NCBI RefSeq assembly: GCF_005887635.2
Contig: NZ_CP040818.1
Span: 1,518,501 to 1,582,500, forward strand
DNA length: 64,000 nt
Source of the DNA: Paroceanicella profunda
GTDB lineage: Bacteria; Pseudomonadota; Alphaproteobacteria; Rhodobacterales; Rhodobacteraceae
Reading direction: 5' to 3'
The number at the start of each line of letters is the position of its first letter. The stretch's first letter is position 1. Under the pieces are notes generated by a model. The model was given only the letters and a program-made list of their open reading frames with translations, ran no database searches and was not told the DNA's origin. Both the position numbers and the translations under genes were made by a program. Below are positions 37,101 to 44,104 of this stretch, one piece after another.

Positions 37101-38486
37101 GCGGGCCAGTTCGGTGAGGCTCTCGGCCGTGGCCGCGCTCAGCGGCAGGGCCCGCGGCGCGGGAGCGGGGGCGAGGCCGCCGCGCTCGGCCGCTTCGGGC
37201 TGGCGCAGCAGCACATGCGCGTTCGCGCCGCCGAAGCCGAAGGAGTTCACCCCGGCCACCCAGGGCCGCTCGCGCCGCGGGATGTCCCGCGCCTCGGTGG
37301 CGACCTCGAGGTTCAGCGTGGCGAAATCGATGTTCGGGTTCAGCTCCCTCACGTGCAGCGAGGCGGGCAGGCGGTGCTTTTCCAGCGCCATCTGCGCCTT
37401 CAGCAGGCCCACGAGGCCGGAGGCGGGCTCCAGATGGCCGAAATTCGTCTTGGCCGAGCCCACGGGCAGGGCGCTGCCGCGCGGCTGGCCGAAGGTCTCG
37501 CCGATGGCCATGGCCTCGATCGGGTCACCCACCGCGGTGCCGGTGCCATGCGCCTCGAGGAAGGCAAGGTCGTCCGGGTTCAGCCCGAAGGCCTCGCGCA
37601 TGTGTTCGAGCAGGGCGCGCTGGCGCGGCATGGAGGGCAGCGACATGCCCACCGTGCGGCCGTCGGAGTTGATTCCCGAGCCCATGAGCATGGAGCGCAC
37701 GATGTCGCCCTCGGCCCGGGCCACGTCGCCGCGGCGCAGGATGAAGGCCACCGCGCCCTCGGAGCGCACGTAGCCGTCGGCCGAGGCGTCGAAGGCCTTG
37801 CACAGCCCGTTGGGCGAGAGCATCGAGGCGCGCGAGAAGCCCACGAAGGGCCCGGGCGACAGCAGCAGGTTCACCCCGGCGACGATGGCAGTGTCGATCT
37901 CGCCCTTCGCCAGCGACTGGCAGGCCTGGTGCAGCGCGTAGAAGGAGGAGGAGCAGGCGGTGTCCACCGTGAAGGAGGGCCCGCGCAGGTTCAGCAGGTA
38001 GCTGATGCGGTTCGAGACGATCGACAGGGTGTTGCCGGTCATGAACTGGCTGTCGATTCGCGACAGGTCGAAGAAGAAATGGTTCGAGTAATCCGAGCTG
38101 GAGGCGCCCACGAACACGCCCGTGCGTTCCGAATTCATCTCGCCGGGCCGCAGCCCGCCATGCTCCAGCGCCTCCCAGACCACCTGCAGCAGCACGCGGT
38201 GCTGGGGGTCCATCTGCGTGGCTTCGCGCGGGGAGAGCGAGAAGAAGCCCGGGTCGAAATCCCAGACATTCTCCAGCTGTCCGGCGGCCAGCGTGTAGGA
38301 CTTGCCGCGGGCGGAGGGATCGGGGTCGTAGATCAGCCCGGTTTCGAAGCGGTCCCTGGCGATTTCGGAGATGACGCAGCTGCCGTCTTCCAGGATCTTC
38401 CAGAAGTCGGTCGGGGAGGAGGCCCCGGGCAGGCGACACGCATATCCGGTAACCGCAATGTCGTAGCCGCTGAAGTCAGTGCTCAT
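31101..38486 (-). CDS. rkpA: Highly reducing type I polyketide synthase, RkpA-like (KS-AT-DH-[degenerate MT]-ER-KR-ACP)
   Basis: Single-module, probably iterative, synthase of 2,461 residues making a long reduced acyl chain. KS: Cys178 (DTACSSS), His313 (EAHGTG), His351 (NFGHLEP). AT: Ser624 in GHSVGE; specificity motif HPYHS near 727. DH: His927 (DHQVDGAIVFP), Asp1087 (LNPAQLDAGM). Residues about 1190-1520 hold a methyltransferase-like region without a usable SAM loop. ER: LLVHGGAGGVGLAAL near 1866. KR: GGLGGFG at 2070-2076, Tyr2212. ACP: Ser2376 in LGFDSLMAM. No thioesterase, consistent with off-loading by the adjacent alpha-oxoamine synthase. RkpA of S. meliloti, needed for capsule, has the same size and order as I recall. 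Confidence 0.93.
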   Translation of the reverse strand: MSTDFSGYDIAVTGYACRLPGASSPTDFWKILEDGSCVISEIARDRFETGLIYDPDPSARGKSYTLAAGQLENVWDFDPGFFSLSPREATQMDPQHRVLLQVVWEALEHGGLRPGEMNSERTGVFVGASSSDYSNHFFFDLSRIDSQFMTGNTLSIVSNRISYLLNLRGPSFTVDTACSSSFYALHQACQSLAKGEIDTAIVAGVNLLLSPGPFVGFSRASMLSPNGLCKAFDASADGYVRSEGAVAFILRRGDVARAEGDIVRSMLMGSGINSDGRTVGMSLPSMPRQRALLEHMREAFGLNPDDLAFLEAHGTGTAVGDPIEAMAIGETFGQPRGSALPVGSAKTNFGHLEPASGLVGLLKAQMALEKHRLPASLHVRELNPNIDFATLNLEVATEARDIPRRERPWVAGVNSFGFGGANAHVLLRQPEAAERGGLAPAPAPRALPLSAATAESLTELARAWRDRLADAAEAEVPALANAAAWRRETMPHRLVALGTSREELVEALDAHIGARKLPGLVSGRSTRTAGKTAFVFSGNGSQWAGMGRFLHETNPVFAARFDTVAALFAERGGADLKALLAADDLEAQLGSAAVAQPVLFGVQMATVAALAAEGLKPDAVAGHSVGEVAAACTAGIISLSDAVQLIHTRSLALDTLRGTGGMAAVSAGPADVEAALEDSGIQGVCIAGMNSPRSVTVSGDRAAIKALLAHLRKTRRVAGVMLEIDHPYHSPAVEPLRRRMIDDLKGLQPQESTVLYASSTTGQVAHGKSLDTDYWWRNAREVVRFEEAVEALCEAGVQTFVEISPRPVLQNYVKDKLRGLGHSGTFARTLDQGAAADTPAAAMAAAAFTVGAALDRTAFFGPRATAPDALPSYPWANTAFRAEATCEAANNWGLQDFHPLIGRPMVLGQTVWQGDVNPRTLPWLADHQVDGAIVFPAAGFVEMALAAGTRMLGRETVELSDFEILRPLVLDAQTGGAETRVTGDVLTGVVRIEARPRLSDGDWALHAFGTVRSMPSTAHARIADFSGGTPLPAAAFYPPLAALGLAYGPSFALADNVRVSGARARAEIDPARGPQDARFCLNPAQLDAGMHGVFRLVTEHAPEGSIDGLVFLPVRFGALRLLRPGIDATSVRIEITRRSVRGVELRLTLHGADGETVAAVEGLRLQAARLHGRTGRDDIAWRQRLVRLRPTDFNVALPKGWASPAARLRALGAASVSEPDPDAGALLLDAACRRLCWDAVAPHAEGGRLPPVPQRVDASALPLFERMRAALEEDGAVEDDRLATTCPFPGMDELVEMLIREAPERASDVLDLMRLETTLAGLLTDGLPAEAPAPGGVDLSAAQRALWQVSARVLVDLAEHWPGDDRLNVLLLGSVPPAALAGLLAGGRVDTVTVTAATERQVELMRRTLPHDPALSIRPISEALEPLGHDVILSVDSLAQLSDERRELLSESLALSGLLLAVEPAPSLARDLQHGSSTAWWAERGTPDWEDLLSDGFREITRQPLDTGTVEAVLLTGRPRQQAVRANLPEARSETDRAALLVLADQRPANLQLAAFVEASLSTSGLRVECCTAGDAPLHSAPATDVIHLADLAQDGEDPLGVAERRIATLRSLIGLEHRPLRIWTVCRGGRPGATGPAAGRLPGDAATWGAMRVLANEYPQTDFRTIDFAPEIEAEALAEELCSLVLSGPSDSEIVVGPGTVLSPRVEPIRELRDNARTGDALRLEIGQQAALDTLGWHAATRRAPGPREVEIEVRATGLNFRDLMWAQGLLPEEALEDGFAGPTLGMECSGTVIRAGRQSGFRKGDAVIAFAPSCFASHVTVGSEGVAKLPAGTSFETAAAVPTIFVTAQYALATLANLRRGETLLVHGGAGGVGLAALQIARRMGAKVIATAGTPAKRRLLSHLGADAVFDSRSLAFSDDVMAWTGGTGVDVVLNSLAGEAMERSLQCLRPFGRFIELGKRDFYANTRLGLRPFRKNLSYFGVDADQLLSQRPDLAEGLLSDIAAGFEQGDYSAPPCQIFEGTEIVDAFRLMQQSRHIGKIIVCPPQPRAAKQRPEPAPIRDAWLIAGGLGGFGLATARWLADQGASAIWLVSRSGAPREADAPALAALRETGIRVETRAADITDTAALRGIIHEIEAGEAPLRGVIHAAMLLRDAMERDLSAQDIHAVMAPKITGARLLDELTRDAALDHFWLYSSVTTLFGNPGQLPYVAANTALESLAAERREAGRPGLAIAWGPIADQGYLTRETRTREVLDKRMGTRMLTAAEALANLRHLLDAGLPDAAVSIAPMRWRSLASDLALLSRPLFSRIDMGEPGGMADGVADLMAMIDGLSDDAAIKKITAALAIETARILRQPASDIDPYQPLTELGFDSLMAMDLKLAAEEAMGITIPLLSIGDGMTLAQLSGRILGQLRGQSVTVTGDDNADKLVSKHMGGVTDAIDEDIVKRVTDHASSIKD

Positions 38487-38687
38487 GCACGGTACCTTTT
38501 GATGTCTCGGGATGCCATGCCGCCAACTCGCGGCATCCTGCCCGAGTGTGTGCTGTCGCCAACAAGGAGTCGTCCCACATGCCTGCCACTGTTTTTGCAG
38601 TGCAGCATTCTCTGCACCTTAGCTGAAGTAACGAGGCCTTCAAGCCACCATTTGCCCGATTCTTCACGATATTTCTGCCGGCGTCCA
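38487..38687 (-). promoter_or_regulatory. Polyketide synthase upstream region
   Basis: 200 bp between the reductase stop and the synthase start, markedly less GC-rich than its surroundings. AAAAGG lies 10-15 nt before the ATG. It contains TGCAGTGCAGCATTC (38596-38610, complement on the coding strand), identical to 56093-56107 upstream of a secreted-protein gene. The separation suggests the synthase has its own promoter; TTGAAG-16-TAAGGT is a weak candidate just upstream of the 15-mer. Confidence 0.5.
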
Positions 38688-39464
38688 TCATCCTGGTTCG
38701 ATGCGTGCCGCAAAAACACGCTCAAGACGCTCGGAGATTGCGGGGGGGAGCAGGTTCGCACCCCAGGCGAGCAGGGCGAGCGGCAGCGGAAAGATCACCG
38801 AGGAGCGTCCGCGCCGCGCGCCGGAGAGGATGATGCGCGCCGCGCGCTCCGCGCTCATCTCGAAGGGCTTGAACCCGCCGTGCCGCGCGGACATGGGCGA
38901 GGTGACGAACCCGGGGCAGACCACCGTCACCCCCACGCCCAGGGGGCGCAGCCAGCCGCGCAGGGCGATGCCATAGGCCCGCACCCCGGCCTTGGAGGCG
39001 GAATAGGACGGCAGGTCCGGCTGCGGCCGGATGGCGGCCATCGAGGATATCAGCACGAACCGCCCGGCCTTGCGGGCCATCATCGGCTCCAGCAGCGGCT
39101 CCACCGTGTTGAGCACGCCGAGCAGGTTGGTTTCCACCTGGGCGCGGCCCAGCCCCTCCGGCTCGGGCCTGTCACGCCCCGACAGGCCGCCGGAGATGCC
39201 GGCATTGGCGATCACCAGGTCGACCGGCCCCAGCGCGTCGTAATCGGCCAGCAGGCGGGCCATGCCGTCGGTATCGGTGACGGAGAGCGTGGCCGTGTCC
39301 ACGCGGGTGCCCTTCATGCGCAGCAGGTCGCCCACCGCCTCCAGCCGGGCGGCGTTGCGCCCGACCAGCAGGATCTCGCGGTCCGGTCCGGCCAGTTCGG
39401 CGGCCAGTGCGGCGCCGATGCCGGAGGAGGCGCCGGTGAGGACGATGCGTCTGAAGTCGGTCAT
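38688..39464 (-). CDS. rkpH: Short-chain dehydrogenase/reductase, RkpH/3-ketosphinganine reductase-like
   Basis: 258-residue classical SDR: cofactor loop TGASSGIG (residues 10-17), NAG at 87-89, Ser141, Tyr154 and Lys158 (YSASK). After the catalytic core a hydrophobic C-terminal stretch (FPLPLALLAWGANLLP) suggests membrane association, as in 3-ketodihydrosphingosine reductases. Placed with a synthase and an alpha-oxoamine synthase, it most plausibly reduces the 3-keto group of the aminoketone. It starts 4 bp after the KpsS-like gene and is separated by 201 bp from the synthase. Biochemical role inferred from context. Confidence 0.85.
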   Translation of the reverse strand: MTDFRRIVLTGASSGIGAALAAELAGPDREILLVGRNAARLEAVGDLLRMKGTRVDTATLSVTDTDGMARLLADYDALGPVDLVIANAGISGGLSGRDRPEPEGLGRAQVETNLLGVLNTVEPLLEPMMARKAGRFVLISSMAAIRPQPDLPSYSASKAGVRAYGIALRGWLRPLGVGVTVVCPGFVTSPMSARHGGFKPFEMSAERAARIILSGARRGRSSVIFPLPLALLAWGANLLPPAISERLERVFAARIEPG

Positions 39465-39468
39465 CTGG

Positions 39469-40671
39469 TCAATCGACCTCCGCTGGGGCGAGAAGCCGCC
39501 CGGCCACGGCCTCGGCGCCGGGCCTGGCGCCTGTGCCGTCGAAATTTCCCGGAACCTGAATCGTGGCTGCCAGGGCACGCAGGAACGCATCGAGAAGCTC
39601 TGCATCCGGGCGGGGCGGGCTCTGCCAGAAGGCGTCGAGCCCGTCCTGCGCGGTGAGGCCGGGGACATCGTAGATCGCCCTGCCGAGAGCCAGCACCGGC
39701 ACGCCGGCGCGCAGCGCCGTGAGGCCAACGGTCGAGTTCACGGTTACAACTCCCACCATCTCCGACAACATAGTGTCGAGAGTGCCGCCGTCGAGCCAGA
39801 CGCACCGGGGATGCCCGCTGTCGCGCACCAGCCGCGCCCAGGGCGCGTGGCCGTTGTCGAGCGGGTGAGGCTTGACGATGAGCATCGCATCCGGCCCGGC
39901 ATGGGCCGCGTGGGAGGCGATCACCCGGTTCAGGGTGGCCCGCAAGCCCTCCTCCGGCCCGTGCAGGCGGATCTGGTAGTCGGTTTCGAGCTGCAGGGGC
40001 AAGAGGAATTTCGGACCGCGGTGCGCCGCGATGCGGGCGAGGGCGGCGTCGCGGCCCCGGGCGCGGGCCGGGTAGCGCAGCGCCTTGCCCACCCATCCGG
40101 CCCATTCGCGCAAGGGCCCGTCCAGGGCATGGGTGCGGTAATGCGGGTAGAAGATCCGCCCCGTCAGCAGGTTGGCCAGGCTGAAGGATACGTCCATGGC
40201 CGAGAAGGCGGCGAAGCTGGAACGGTAGGACGGCCGGGGCAGCGGCGGCGCATCTGCCGCGAGGCGGCGGATCGTCGCGGGATCGGAGGGGAAGCGGCTG
40301 TGCCCGCCTGTGCCGTCGGGCTCCACGGTGAGGAAGGCCGGGCGCAGGTATCCCTGCTCGACCAGGTGCACGCGGACCCCCTCGGGGCGCAGCGCCGCGA
40401 TGGCGGCAGCGTGCAGGAACCGCCCGTCCCCGAGGCTCACCATGTCGGTGATGCCGCGCTCCGCGGCAAGGGCGCGGGCGAAGCCGGGCCAGTCCTCGCG
40501 GCGGCCGCGGAAGGCCACGGCGCCGGGGCCGCGCCAGAACAGCCGGTCGCCCGGGCAGAAGATCACCCGGGTCACGTCGGCGCCCGAGCGCCGCAGCGCC
40601 TCGGCAAGATAGGTGAAGAACCAGGAGCAGGGACCTTGCAGCAGCAGGAAGTGGCGGCGCGTCGTCGGCAT
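39469..40671 (-). CDS. KpsS-like capsule polysaccharide (beta-Kdo linker) transferase, copy 1
   Basis: 400-residue member of PF05159 (Capsule_synth), the family of KpsS/KpsC, which build the poly-beta-Kdo linker on the lipid acceptor of group 2 capsules in the cytosol. Visible family blocks: HFLLLQGPCSWFFTYLAEAL at the N-terminus, VEQGYLRP, LLPLQLETDYQIR near 230, IVKPHPLDN and VNSTVGLTALRAGVPVLALG near 320. Followed 4 bp later by the reductase. Resembles rkpJ of rhizobia in family and position. A 12-bp triplication carries its ribosome site. Confidence 0.88.
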   Translation of the reverse strand: MPTTRRHFLLLQGPCSWFFTYLAEALRRSGADVTRVIFCPGDRLFWRGPGAVAFRGRREDWPGFARALAAERGITDMVSLGDGRFLHAAAIAALRPEGVRVHLVEQGYLRPAFLTVEPDGTGGHSRFPSDPATIRRLAADAPPLPRPSYRSSFAAFSAMDVSFSLANLLTGRIFYPHYRTHALDGPLREWAGWVGKALRYPARARGRDAALARIAAHRGPKFLLPLQLETDYQIRLHGPEEGLRATLNRVIASHAAHAGPDAMLIVKPHPLDNGHAPWARLVRDSGHPRCVWLDGGTLDTMLSEMVGVVTVNSTVGLTALRAGVPVLALGRAIYDVPGLTAQDGLDAFWQSPPRPDAELLDAFLRALAATIQVPGNFDGTGARPGAEAVAGRLLAPAEVD

Positions 40672-40707
40672 GTGGCTCCTGAGGTGGTTCCCGAGGTGGC
40701 TCCTGAT
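40672..40707. repeat. 12-bp triplication carrying the KpsS-1 ribosome site
   Basis: GTGGCTCCTGAG, GTGGTTCCCGAG and GTGGCTCCTGAT in tandem, directly against the start codon at 40671. On the minus strand two of the three copies read AGGAGCCAC, so a Shine-Dalgarno-like AGGAG is presented at both ends, the proximal one 4 nt from the ATG. Confidence 0.75.
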
Positions 40708-40744
40708 GCGGTGTCCGCTGCCGGGTGCGTTGCCCGGTCTCGTG

Positions 40745-40773
40745 TTGACAGCCTACCTTCCTCTGTCTATCCA
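40745..40773 (+). promoter_or_regulatory. Candidate promoter of KpsS-like copy 2
   Basis: Consensus TTGACA (40745-40750), 17 bp, then TATCCA (40768-40773), 41 bp before the ATG at 40814. The -10 is imperfect. Confidence 0.55.
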
Positions 40774-40813
40774 CTGCGGCGGACAAGTTGAAGCCCTTTT
40801 GCCTTCAGGACCC

Positions 40814-42028
40814 ATGCCCCCCTCACGCCGATTCCTGTTCCTGCAGGGCCCCCCGGGCCTGTTCTGGGTCCGTCTGGGCGATGCCCTCAGGGCGCGTGGC
40901 CATGGCGTGCGGCGCATCAACCTCAACACGGCCGACTGGCTGAGCTGGCCCCGCCGCGGCGCGGACAATTACCGCGGCGGCTTCGACGGCTGGGAGGCCT
41001 GGCTCGGCGCCTATCTCGCGCGCGAGGGCATCACCGACATCCTCTACTACGCCGACCGGCTGCCCTACCACGTGGCGGCGCTGGCACAGGCGAAGGCGCG
41101 CGGCATCCGCGTGCACGCCATCGAGTTCGGATACCTGCGCCCGGACTGGCTGACCATGGAGCCGGAGGCCATGGGCCGGCACTCCACCATCCCGTCCGAC
41201 CCGGCCGAGATCCGCCGCCTCGCCGCCGGCCATCCGGACCCGGACATGACGGCGCGCTACACCCACGGCTTCTGGGCGGAAAGCATGCGCGAGGTGAGCT
41301 ACAACCTCGCGATGGTGTTCGGGCGCCCGCTCTACCCGTTCTACCGCTCGGACAAGTATTACTGGCCGGTGGCCGAATACCTCGCATGGCTCACCCAGCT
41401 TGTCACCGGCATGGTGACGGGCCCGCGCCACGAGGCGAGGGTGGACCGCGCACTTTCCGGCGCCTACCCGTTCTACCTCGTCGCGCTGCAGCTGCAGATG
41501 GATTACCAGATCCGCGCCTCCACCGATTACGGCCATATCGAGGAGATGCTCGACGAGGTGGCCGCCAGCTTCGCCGCGCATGCCCCCGCCGACTCGCGCC
41601 TGGTCATCAAGACCCACCCGCTGGACTGCGGGCTGGAGTTCTGGCCGCGCCGGGTGGCGCGCGTGGCCCGGCGCCACGGCATCGCCGGCCGGGTGGAGCT
41701 GGTCGACAGCATGCGCCTCGCGCCGCTGATCCAGGCCTCGCGCGGGGTGATCCTCGCCAATTCCACCGTCGGGCTGCACGCGATCGGGGTGGAGAAATCG
41801 GTGATCGCCCTCGGCGACGCGGTGTTCAACATGGCCGGCCTCACCCATCAGGGCGGGATCGACACGTTCTGGACCGCGCCGGAGCCGGTGGACCCCACCC
41901 TCGCCCGCGACCTGCGCCGGGCCCTTGCCGCCCATTGGCAGGTGCGCGGCTCGTTCTACAATCCCGAGGGGGTGAAGGTGGCGATTGCGGGCATCTGCGC
42001 CCGGCTGGAAGCCCTGCCGCCGCTCTGA
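40814..42028 (+). CDS. KpsS-like capsule polysaccharide (beta-Kdo linker) transferase, copy 2
   Basis: 404-residue PF05159 paralogue of the divergent gene: FLFLQGPPGLFWVRLGDAL, IEFGYLRPDWLTMEPE, LVALQLQMDYQIRASTDYG, VIKTHPLDCGLEF and LANSTVGLHAIGVEKSVIAL match block for block. ATG at 40814, where similarity to the paralogue begins; upstream in-frame codons cover the promoter. Two KpsS-type enzymes could add successive Kdo residues or act on different acceptors. No KpsC is visible in the window. Confidence 0.88.
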   Translation: MPPSRRFLFLQGPPGLFWVRLGDALRARGHGVRRINLNTADWLSWPRRGADNYRGGFDGWEAWLGAYLAREGITDILYYADRLPYHVAALAQAKARGIRVHAIEFGYLRPDWLTMEPEAMGRHSTIPSDPAEIRRLAAGHPDPDMTARYTHGFWAESMREVSYNLAMVFGRPLYPFYRSDKYYWPVAEYLAWLTQLVTGMVTGPRHEARVDRALSGAYPFYLVALQLQMDYQIRASTDYGHIEEMLDEVAASFAAHAPADSRLVIKTHPLDCGLEFWPRRVARVARRHGIAGRVELVDSMRLAPLIQASRGVILANSTVGLHAIGVEKSVIALGDAVFNMAGLTHQGGIDTFWTAPEPVDPTLARDLRRALAAHWQVRGSFYNPEGVKVAIAGICARLEALPPL

Positions 42029-42847
42029 GCCGCCGTCTCCTCCTCGCGCCATCCGTCCCGGCGGATGCAGCCGGTTATCCGGCACGCCCCCCGTCCGGTC
42101 TCCGCACCCCTCCCGCCGGTGTCCCGGCAGGTGCCGAGGTTCCTGCCAGACGCAGGGCGGGCCGCGCCGCTCCCACCCGAGCCACGCCATCCGGCAGTGC
42201 AGCCCGCAGCCGGTCTCCGACGCGCCCCCGCTATCCACCGGACCTCACGCCACAGAGCGGTCATGGCGCATGCCGCCTGAACGGGTGCCCGCCTTCGGCC
42301 CCCCGGCCCTTCGCAGGTGCGCCAGCCGTCCACCGCAGCCCGCGCCACAGTCCGGTTCCGGGGCATGCCGCCTGAACGGGTGCCCGCCTTCGGACCCCCG
42401 GCCCTTCGCAGGTGCGCCAGCCGTCCACCGCAGCCCGCGCCACAGTCCGGTTCCGGGGCATGCCGCCTGAACGGGTGCCCGCCTTCGGACCCCCGGCCCT
42501 TCGCAGGTGCGCCAGCCGTCCACCGCAGCACGCGTCACAGTCCGGTTCCGGGGCATGCCGCCTGAACGGGTGCCCGCCTTCGGACCCCCGGCCCTTCGTG
42601 GGAGCGCCAGCCGTCCACCGCAGCCCGCGTCACAGTCCGGTTCCGCCGCGTGCCGCCTGAACGGATGTCCGCCGCGAGACCCCAGGCCCTCCGCGGGGGG
42701 CGGGCCGTTCGCCGGAACCCACGCCTCAGGCCGAGTCGCCTGCAGGTCGCCCGAGCGCGCGCCCTCCGGCGGCCTCCCGCGAGGCCTGCGCGCGGTTCCC
42801 GGCGCCGCGCCGCGATGGCGGGCAGGGGGCGGGCCGGCCGTGCCGGG
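42029..42847. other. Gene-free 0.8-kb interval dominated by a minisatellite
   Basis: Lies between the convergent ends of the KpsS-2 gene and the diguanylate cyclase. The centre is the 95-bp repeat array at 42268-42660; weaker copies of its pieces extend left to about 42205 and right to about 42700. No gene is credible and no terminator with a T-run was found. Confidence 0.6.
42268..42660. repeat. 95-bp tandem repeat, four full copies plus a partial
   Basis: Units begin with GCATGCCGCCTGAACGGGTG at 42268, 42363, 42458 and 42553; a degenerate fifth starts at 42648. Copies differ by only a few bases (for example GCAGGTGC versus GTGGGAGC). The 95-bp period is not a multiple of three, so the repeat cannot encode a repetitive protein. 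Expected to vary in copy number between strains. Confidence 0.9.
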
Positions 42848-44104
42848 TCAGCACAAGCGGCTGAGCATGTCCTGCGGGGCTGGGGCGGAGCCGGGCAGCA
42901 GCGCGGGGGCGATCCCGGGGAGCGGCGGATCCTGATGCGCGGTGAACCGCCCGCGGCCGTTGCCCTTGGAGAGGTAGAGCGCGGTGTCGGCGCGCCGGAT
43001 GCGGTCTTCCACCGGCAGGGCCGCGCGGGAGTCGCAATAGCCGATGCTCACGCTCGGCCGGATGATCCCGGCGCCCACGTCGATCTCCGCGCAGAGCGCG
43101 CCCAGCATGGCGGCCATGTGCTGCTCCACGTCCACCGCCGCACCCACGGCCTGCCAGAGCACGAACTCGTCGCCGCCGATGCGGAAGATCCGGTCTCGCG
43201 GGCCGGTGGCCATGGCCCGCAGCCGCGCGGCGACGACCTGCAGAACGGTATCGCCGACCTGATGGCCGTGGGTGTCGTTGATCTGCTTGAAATCGTCGAG
43301 GTCGATGCACGAGCAGATGATGTTGCCGTCTTCCCCCGTCCTCTCGCCGCCGCTGCGCTTTGCGGAAAGCTCGGCGAGCGAGCGGCGGTTCTCCAGCCCG
43401 GTGAGCGGGTCATGCCGCGCCGCCCAGTCCAGGCTGCGGTTCAGCCGGAAGGCGCGCACCGAGCTGGTGGCGAACACCCAGAGGAAGACGGAGAAGGCCA
43501 GCACATAGGTGATGATGGCGGTGGACAGCAGCAGGGCCGCGTTCGGCGCCCCGCCCAGCAGCAGGCCGAGCCGTGCGAGGAAGGCGGCGGAAATGGCGGC
43601 GAAGGGCAGGGCCAGCAGCGCCCTGCCGCCGAAGGCCTGCAGCGAGGCCTGTTTCCAGACCGCCCAAGCGAACCAGCCGCTCAGCGCGCCGTTGATCGCC
43701 GAACTGGTGAGCAGCAGGAACGGGATGCTGCCGGTGGTCAGCGCCGCCCCGCACTGGAACAGGGTGATCCCGACCCAGGCGGCGACCCAGGGCGCGCGGC
43801 GCGGCGGAAGCCCGAGCAGCGAGAGCACCGACAGGAAACCCGCGATGATCCCCCCGATCACGCCGGAGAGGATGAGCGTGACGTTGAGCCAGACGTAGAC
43901 CCGGTCGTTCAGCGCCAGGTGCAGGGTGCTGGAGAGGAACATCAGGTGCGCGACGATGAGTTCGGCAAGCCCGTCCTGCCGCCCGTCGCGCAGGCGCTTC
44001 CAATTGTCGAGTATCAGGATGAGGAGCGAAAGAAGGACGAGGATGCAGGCGATGGAAACGACGATACTCAGATCGACCTTCCGGTTTATGGATGCGTAAT
44101 CCAT
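42848..44104 (-). CDS. Membrane diguanylate cyclase (GGDEF)
   Basis: Makes cyclic-di-GMP from two GTP. 418 residues with about seven membrane segments between residues 12 and 225 (for example IVVSIACILVLLSLLILIL), an uncharacterised sensor arrangement, then a GGDEF domain. The active-site signature RIGGDEFVLW at about residue 309 is intact, and LTGLENRRSL and DLDDFKQINDTHGHQVGD are typical; no inhibitory RxxD is evident at the expected site. No EAL domain follows. In a capsule region it may link c-di-GMP to surface polysaccharide output; that link is inferred from position only. Confidence 0.93.
   Translation of the reverse strand: MDYASINRKVDLSIVVSIACILVLLSLLILILDNWKRLRDGRQDGLAELIVAHLMFLSSTLHLALNDRVYVWLNVTLILSGVIGGIIAGFLSVLSLLGLPPRRAPWVAAWVGITLFQCGAALTTGSIPFLLLTSSAINGALSGWFAWAVWKQASLQAFGGRALLALPFAAISAAFLARLGLLLGGAPNAALLLSTAIITYVLAFSVFLWVFATSSVRAFRLNRSLDWAARHDPLTGLENRRSLAELSAKRSGGERTGEDGNIICSCIDLDDFKQINDTHGHQVGDTVLQVVAARLRAMATGPRDRIFRIGGDEFVLWQAVGAAVDVEQHMAAMLGALCAEIDVGAGIIRPSVSIGYCDSRAALPVEDRIRRADTALYLSKGNGRGRFTAHQDPPLPGIAPALLPGSAPAPQDMLSRLC

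Noticed and set aside
31122-39656. Very long plus-strand open frame of 2,844 codons antisense to the PKS and reductase
   Set aside because: High GC suppresses stop codons on the opposite strand. The translation is His/Gly/Ala/Gln-rich without domains, whereas the minus strand reads a complete PKS with every catalytic motif.
42268-42660. CRISPR array or repetitive coding sequence
   Set aside because: The units adjoin each other with no variable spacers, and a 95-bp period breaks any reading frame.
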